Source: Plazaster borealis (Eukaryota > Echinodermata > Asteroidea > Forcipulatida > Labidiasteridae). From it: a stretch of DNA of 64,000 bases. The notes below the pieces were generated by a model. It was not told the DNA's origin, ran no database searches, and saw only the letters and a list, made by a program, of their open reading frames with translations. Location: NCBI GenBank assembly GCA_021014325.1, contig CM037473.1, positions 14,694,696-14,758,695 on the forward strand. The letters are read 5' to 3'. Both the position numbers and the translations under genes were made by a program. Below, piece after piece: positions 57,687 to 64,000 of the stretch. Positions within the stretch are counted from its first letter, which is position 1. Each line of letters opens with the position of its first letter.

Positions 57687-58062
57687 CTTAAATGTATCGT
57701 ACACGTTTGGTAATGACTCAAAACAAATATTAGCTTAAAAACTTACTTGGTAACAAGCAACGGAGAGCTGTTGATAGTATAAAACATTGTAGGAAACGAC
57801 TCCCTCTGAAGTAACGTAGTTTTTGAGAAAGAGGTAATTTCTCACTAAAATAATAACAACTTCTTGCAAGAAGTTTTTATTCCAATCTGAAAGCACACAA
57901 ATTTGTACAACAAGGGTGTTTCTTCTTTCATCATTTTCTTGCAACTTCGATGACCAATTGAGCCCAAATTTTCACAGGCTTGTTATTTTATGCATATGTT
58001 GGGATACACCAAGTAAGAACACTGGTCTTTGACAATTTCCAAACGTGTTCAGTGCCTTTAAA
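57687..58062. mobile_element. TTTAAAGGCACTG MITE, CTTCTTGC-core type
   Basis: CTTAAATGTATCGTACACGT left, GTGTTCAGTGCCTTTAAA right; core AACTTCTTGCAAGAAGTT. Confidence 0.8.
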
Positions 58063-58316
58063 GTGTGTTTATGCCATTGTATGCGGGAACTTGTGACTTA
58101 GCAAGTCATTGTACCAGACATTATTCAAATGTTAGCTGGCAATTGACCAATTGAGGGCGCTTTCTTCAGGGAATGTCTTGCATCACAATTACAGTTTTAT
58201 CTTATTTTAATTGCCTGTGTGTAGTTTTCTTGCATCATTAACGAAATACATAAACATAATAATAACAACGATGAAAAAACCCCGTTTGTTTACTTGTTTC
58301 ATCACGTAAAAATTGG

Positions 58317-58446
58317 ACGTGTCCGACTTGACGGCTACAGCTACGGCTACGTCTGGATCAGCTAGTCGTCATGCGTTGAAGTATGGGACGTCCTTAGCAA
58401 CCCTTAGACAGTCGCAGCCGTAGCCGCCAATTCGGATGCAGCCCTA
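58317..58446. mobile_element. MITE, GGCCGTATCC family, left end degraded
   Basis: ACGGCTACAGCTACGGCTAC at the left and AGCCGCCAATTCGGATGCAG at the right; the centre CGTTGAAGTATGGGACGTCC is in reverse orientation to the other copies. Confidence 0.7.
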
Positions 58447-59389
58447 ATGCTGCTGTACTTGACCATTAAAAACGCTGCGATTCCTATACCATGCCTAATA
58501 ATTATGTGGCAGAGGTTATCCCCCCCCCCCATCTTCCCATACTTTAACACAAAATTGTCCTCTTGTGCAGAAGTACCCCCCCCCCCTAAAATCCTCTAAA
58601 GAATTTCTCTGAGGTTCAAAGCACGCAATGGGGAGACAATAGGGGGTACACCTTCCCCCCCCCCCCATATCGAGCACAAAATGATTTGGTTTACCTCGAA
58701 AACTGTAGGTATAGAGAGCCGTATTCAAAATTGCAAATTGCCCCTACACACAAGTGGCGATTTTGTTAGAGCCGAGCTCAAGTTGAAGTCGATAAATCCC
58801 ACGGTTGTTTTTTACTCTCTTTCGGTGGACGAAAACACTTCAACGATGCCGTGGGATAAAAAGCAAGGCTCCCCTTAGACTGGCCTCATATCTAGGGGCG
58901 TCGTAAGGACGTCAGATGTTCGGGCTAGTCTCCCATGTGAGGCAGTGCCGAGTGTCGAGTACACAGATAAAGTATAGATTGCACAGGGGAGCGAGGATGG
59001 GGCATTGACATACCGGTAAGAGAGGAAGAGAGCATTGACGTCATAATGACGTTAATGATAGGAAGCTTAATAAATATGGGACCTTATTGTTCATTCTCTG
59101 CACCACTTTTTAGCCCGACTCAAACATGCGGCAACGCGACAACTTGGGTCGACTGAGTAGAGTACTTTTTATAGGTGATTTAACATTATTTTACAACGTG
59201 CGTTTGGAGTGGTTGTAAACACACAATGCTTATAATATGCACGTTTCGATATGATTGTATACTAGGTCTGTAAGAGATATGTTCCCGATATTGGCCCAAT
59301 GAACCTAAACATCATCACTACAATAATCTTGGTTAAGAGCTGTGTTTTCAGGGAGTTTTGACAACTTGCGATAAGAAGCCATTTCAGTA

Positions 59390-60150
59390 AAAAACAAAAA
59401 CGCATGTGCGCACACGGGGTGCCAGACTAGACTGCACTTTGGGTTGTGCCATGGGTTGTGCTACATAAGTACAGAAAATGGCAGCAACCACGTGACCGAA
59501 GAGAACTGGGCTTATTTTCATGGCCGCTTATCGCGGAATTTTGCGCTTACAACCATTAGAACTATGTGTACGCTTCACGGGTGCGCCGTAAACGCAGAAT
59601 TCCGCGGTAAGCAGAGTCATGAAATTGGGCCCTGGTCCCTCCATGTCGCAACTCTGTCAAGAGACCTTATGCACAATAGACGCAATCGAGCTGTGTATTG
59701 AGAGAGTTGCGACAACTTGCGATTAGATACCATTTTCGGTCCCAAAAACGCATGTGCGCATACAGGGTGCCAGACTAAAATGGGGTTGTGCTGCATTTGG
59801 ACCGAAAATGGCGTCCAGCGACCACGTGACCAAAGAAAAACATGGTCCCTCTGTATCGAAACCATTGATCTCTATTATAATATTATAATAGAGATCAATG
59901 ATCGAAACTCTCTCAAAACACAGCTCAGGATGCAATGTGAGTAGGGTGCCATCAGCTGGAGGTCAAAGCTCAATTAGCTCATCCTGTGCACCGCGCGTAC
60001 AAAGAATATGTGCGTTTTCCCAATGTTTCATCCTCGGTTTGCCTCTAAGATGGTGGCATGATGACGTCAATGATGAGATCTGTACACAGCTCTGTCATGG
60101 TTGCGCCATTGTGGGAGTGTACCCGTTTGTTATACAGTGTTGTTTGCAGT
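59390..60150. repeat. Complex inverted/duplicated repeat, copy 2
   Basis: Includes CGCATGTGCGCACACGGGGT and CGCATGTGCGCATACAGGGT in tandem, TTGTGCTGCATTTGGACCGA (inverse of the 41340 word) and, at 59505-59630, a GCGGAATT...AATTCCGCGG inverted pair ending in ATGAAATTGGGCCC. Confidence 0.6.
59863..59900. repeat. Perfect 38 bp palindrome
   Basis: CATTGATCTCTATTATAAT is followed at once by its exact reverse complement, with no loop. Confidence 0.9.
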
Positions 60151-60206
60151 TTTAGGCAGCACGGCGGGTATACTGCCATTATTAGCGTTCATTACTTGCA
60201 TTATCA

Positions 60207-60444
60207 GTAGGGTTTGGGTGTTAGGGTTAGGGTTATAGGGTGTTAGGGTTAGGGCTAGGGTTAGGGTTAGGGTTAGGGTTAGGGTTAGGGCCTGGGCTAG
60301 GGCTAGGGTTAGGGTTAGGGTTAGGGTTATAAGGGTTAGGGTTAGGGTTAGGGTTAGGGTTAGGGTTAGGGTTAGGGTTAGGGTTAGGGTTAGGGTTAGG
60401 GTTAGGGTTAGGGTTAGGGGTTAGGGGTTAGTGTTAGGGTTAGA
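60207..60444 (+). repeat. Interstitial telomere-type (TTAGGG)n block
   Basis: About 35 hexamers over ~235 bp, mostly exact GGGTTA with variants (GGGCTA, GGGGTTA, GGTTATAGGG). Units are cleaner in the second half. Orientation is TTAGGG on the plus strand. Confidence 0.95.
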
Positions 60445-60810
60445 GCTGGAGTGACAAATCTCTATTAGTCAGAATTTAGCTCAACTGTGTATGGTAAAAT
60501 TGGCATTATCAAAAGTTGTGATACAGGATGTGTTTTTCCAGTAGGCTACTTCATCAAGGAAATTGCATCGAGAAAGAAAATTAATACTTTCCACATGAAA
60601 TATAATCATCACCGCTTGCTGCAACAAACTGGAAGCTGTCTGGTCACTGATTGCTTTATAATTGTCCCGCATTTCGATGATCGATTGTCCCTGGAAAGAA
60701 ACACAAAAGTTGGGGGTGTTCTTGGGCATTTTGTGATACCTCAACTTTAGAGGGGCACATTGCCTTTAAATCTCTTAGAATGTTGCTGTATGGAATTGCT
60801 CCTCATCCCT

Positions 60811-61130
60811 TTTAAAGACAGTGGACACTATTGGTAATTGTCAAAGACCAGTCTTCTCACTTGGTGTATCTAAACATATGCATAAAATAACAAGCCTGTG
60901 AAAACTTGAGCTCAATTGGTCATCGAGGTTGCGAGATAACAATGAAAGAAAAAACAACCTTGTCACACAGAGTTCTGTGCTTTCAGATGCAAGTTGATTT
61001 CGAGACCTCATCTAATGTTGAGGTCTCGAAATCAAATTCGTGGAAAATTACTTCTTTCTCGAAAACTACTCCACTTCAGAGGGAGCCGTTTCTCACAATG
61101 TTTTATACTATCAAGCTCTCCCCAATACAT
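60811..61130. mobile_element. TTTAAAGGCACTG MITE, GAGACCTC-core type, 3'-truncated
   Basis: TTTAAAGACAGTGGACACTA left; core GATTTCGAGACCTCA / TGAGGTCTCGAAATC with an 8-base loop. Similarity stops at about CAAGCTCTCCCCAATAC. Confidence 0.75.
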
Positions 61131-61515
61131 TTTTTTATGTTTTATGGCGGGCCACCATTATTTAGTCTGTCTTATTTCGTGATAGAATTTCCCATGGGAC
61201 ATGACTCGCAGGGGGAAGTATGCCGATGCCATGGAGATGTACATTAAAAAATAATTCCGATCAGTTACATTATCCAACCGGTAGTTTGTGTAATGCGGGA
61301 TTCGTCTCTTGATGTCATGAGCTTGAGAAACATTGCACGACGTACCGTCGAAACCCCCCCCCCCCCCTCAACCCCTGCAGAACAGACGGAAAAAATATAC
61401 GGCAGCTCGTCGATTAATTACTCCTGATCGATGAAATCCGAGATCCGGATATTTGTTCCTTCTCATTTATCACACTTTAATCTCGGAGTATCCGGGCTGC
61501 ATCTAATGGACACAG

Positions 61516-61546
61516 TGTGTGTGTGTGTGTGTGCCCCCCCCCCCCC
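61516..61546 (+). repeat. (GT)n followed by a C run
   Basis: Nine GT units run straight into eleven to twelve C bases. Similar C or G runs occur at 58519, 58578, 58656, 61354 and 61969. Confidence 0.9.
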
Positions 61547-61799
61547 AAGCTTTTCTTTGAGATGTTGCCTGTGGGTCCATGCACTCCCGTAAAGTCAGTG
61601 ACGGCTCTGGAGTGTTTGCTAAAAATAATAAGGATGAGCTCGAGAGGTGAGCTGACTTTAGGGGCTGATGTCAACTTAACGGTAGCTTTAGTGATTATAA
61701 TGTCAGTGGATTTTGCATCATTCGACATGTCATTGAGATGACTGAACCATTTTGTAAAAGAGACCTCACCAGTGGCGTAACTATAATATACATTTTTAT

Positions 61800-61980
61800 T
61801 TGTGTCTACGCATTCAAACCGAGGACTTTACAAAGGGATCCGGGGAAATGACATATCGGCGACAGTCCTCGGTTTGTTTCGTGTACAAATACAATGGGGA
61901 CGTCGCTAAAAAACCTAAGTCCAAACCACGGGATGTCCTCGGTTTACACCATTTACAAACATGTGTGTGTGGGGGGGGGG
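61800..61980 (+). repeat. Dispersed CAAACCGAGGACTT repeat, copy
   Basis: Shows GTCCTCGGTTT three times in 100 bases and the GTGTACAAATACAATGGGGA block shared with 34805 and 51140. Confidence 0.5.
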
Positions 61981-62885
61981 GTCACATAAATAATTTGGAA
62001 GGCTTTGTACCAATAAATTACTATTCATAATATTTATAGTGGTCACATTTTTGTCAGTCATTTATTTTAGGGACATCAATTTCATGTCCACTGCGGCAAT
62101 TTGGCGAAAACACACATTAAAAAGATAGGACAAGCCTAAGTTAAAGACTCAAGTGTAGAGCAGCATGCATGCATGGGTGTCTTGTGCTCGCGTTCCCAAT
62201 GAGAGATTTCATTGCATTAAAAAATGCTATGTGTGAGGTGAATAAATATGAGTGAACGTGCTTCGATTTCAGTTCAACTTGCTGCGCGACTTGTTAAAAA
62301 AAAGGGAGCAAACCAGTCTGTTCCCATTAAGAATCGAATATAATTGAAAATCGAGAATGGAAGTCACCAGTCTATAAAGTAAGAGAACGTGCCTCAACGT
62401 AAAATCCTGTGTCGAATCGTACTGCGGTTTGTCACTTTACTCTATGATAAAATTATGCGTCTGGGAATCAAAATGGCGCCTTTGAAGTCGATCGTATAAG
62501 CGCGCCGTATAGAGACTCGGTTGACCTACAGTCCAGACTCTGGGTAATAATTACCCTTGACTTTTCTTTCACGAAGCTGAACCCTAATTATCAACGACTC
62601 ACTGTTTTAAGTGTCATGCTGTACAGAAGGGGGGAAAACAACTGACAGTGATGCCGACGCAGATGGATTTTTAACGCTAATAGCAAACTTGGAATTGTCA
62701 AAATGGTGGGTACAGGCCTATCTGTAAATGCGGCCTCCATTAGAGGTGTTGCACAATACCAGCGTAGCCATGACGCTGGGATTCCGTAGTTGCCCTGAAG
62801 CCGCAACTCACCATCGATCACAGCTGAAACAAGATATCGTAGAGAGAGTAGCCTGCTACCATTCATAATACACGTATAACTACCT

Positions 62886-63150
62886 GGGGCCAATTTCATA
62901 GCGCTGCTTAACAGTAAGCACATTTTCGTGCTTACTTTAGCCAATAGAACAATTTGCTTGAGCATGAGTGTATTTCATAGGTTGGCATAGGTGTCCAGCT
63001 CGGGTGTTCACCATGTATTTGCATTGTTACGTCATTCATTTGCTTACAGTAAGCGCCATAGCGTGTCTTGTCCCGTGCTTTCCGGTTAGCAGTGCTATGA
63101 AATCGAAATAGCACTGCAGTAACAGCAAGCAGCTTTATGAAATTGAGTTG
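62886..63150. mobile_element. MITE, GGGCCCAATTTCATAGAGCTG family, diverged
   Basis: GGGGCCAATTTCATAGCGCT, then inverted GCTTTATGAAATTGAG near 63130, with repeated CAGTAAGCACATTTTCGTGC-type words inside. Confidence 0.55.
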
Positions 63151-64000
63151 CTTAACAGAATGCTGTGACGTATGTCCAGGTACCGCAACAAGGGGCGTGG
63201 CGATTGGATTGTGTGCCCGGATCGAGATATAGCCGTGAAATGGCGGGCATGTTCCTTATTCGCACGTTCGGGTACAGCAAAGAAGGGACTTGCCGCTTGT
63301 AAATTAATACCGAAAGATCGTCCATGAACTGGTTATGTATTCACTCTATAGACAAATTTTAAAGGCGAATAACTTAAGGAACTAAGTTTATTGCAAAATA
63401 ATGTTAACAGAAGAATGTATTGCAAGCCGATGTATATGCATGTAATTGATGTTTGTGATAAGGCCTATGCCTGATGTTTGTGACATTTAGGTCCCTTTAT
63501 TACGTCTGCGTGGCACACTAAATTCTAATCAACAATTTCTTGAGGCAAAACCTTAGTAAAGACATATTTTAAAATACCTTACAACTCAAGCAAGAATACA
63601 CTCTCTCCAATAATCTAGGATTCTGTGCAGAAACCAAAATCATTGCAGGATGGTGGCCTGGTATTATACACGGCAGATTCCAATTATCAAAATGTGGATC
63701 CGAAGATTCTAATGAAATTCCAAGCAGTCGTCCGAGGTGTAACTTTTCCTGTTTCAGCGGCCGCAGGGAAACTAGAGAATCAGCCTCGAAGTCACGGGGT
63801 GCACAGATTAGTTTCGGGATCAAAACATCACTCTTCAATTTGAAATCCATCATGAACGTTATAAAGCTATAAACAACCATGCGTTATCAAGGGAGGGAGA
63901 GAGGGAATGAGAGCGAGGTGGGAGTGTACTGGTTTATAGGTCGCAATGACAGACGAAACCTGATTGATTTTTTATGACAAAACACACGTTCGTTTTGTTT
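63151..64000. other. Window end, no gene seen
   Basis: Overlapping open frames of 72 and 103 codons at 63569-63880 on opposite strands are not supported by splice sites, composition or motifs. A GGGAGAGAGG purine tract lies at 63880-63925. Confidence 0.4.

Larger units (their letters stand above)
61140..62880. other. Intergenic, no gene seen
   Basis: Contains simple C/G runs, the (GT)n tract and the CAAACCGAGG repeat. Frames up to 124 codons on the minus strand near 62600-62965 overlap MITE sequence and lack family features. Confidence 0.4.

Noticed and set aside
60207..60444. True chromosome end
   Set aside because: Ordinary interspersed sequence continues for 3.5 kb on the far side.
62591..62965. 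124-codon minus-strand frame
   Set aside because: Overlaps a MITE at its start and lacks splice, motif or composition support.

Overview
This is a AT-rich animal (metazoan) genomic window, not a microbial one. It has spliced genes, long introns, tRNA-derived SINEs, LINE 3' ends and many short inverted-repeat elements (MITEs). Several repeats (the ~370 bp elements ending in TTTAAAGGCACTG, the GGGCCCAATTTCATAGAGCTG elements, the SINE tail ending in ATGAGGCATCCTTGG) look like those I associate with echinoderms, sea stars in particular. That placement is from memory and is not verified.

Three gene models are supported. (1) Minus strand, about 15.24 kb down to 6.61 kb: eight coding exons with matching splice phases encode a 539-residue flavoprotein. 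It has an N-terminal membrane anchor, a dinucleotide-binding GGGLAG motif and a C-terminal FAD-contact segment, as in the phytoene/zeta-carotene desaturase and amine-oxidase superfamily. A noncoding first exon with a TATA box is proposed. (2) Minus strand, about 4.70 kb down to 0.30 kb: three phase-compatible exons encode a 125-residue single-pass membrane protein of unknown family, preceded by a TATA box and a probable 5' UTR exon. (3) Plus strand, 21102-22529: one uninterrupted GC-richer reading frame of 475 codons for a Ser/Pro/Arg-rich, probably disordered protein of unknown family, with AATAAA just after the stop.

Layout: 0.3-15.3 kb holds the two minus-strand genes with repeats in their introns. 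15.3-21 kb is intergenic, with a SINE, a diverged MITE and the 5' flank of gene 3. From 22.6 to 64 kb I find no convincing exon. That stretch is a mosaic of at least eight inverted-repeat families, a TGACGTGTAC-containing array (24.3-24.7 kb), a 20 bp minisatellite interrupted by a MITE (28.0-28.4 kb), a 60-90 bp tandem repeat (40.4-40.7 kb) and an interstitial TTAGGG block (60.2-60.4 kb).

The genes share no obvious pathway. The most informative structures are the nested insertions, which give internal evidence of target-site duplication, and the large MITE family, whose copies share outer arms but carry different central palindromes. Most repeat boundaries are by eye and may be off by a few bases. 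Gene models rest on splice-site and phase logic without transcript support.
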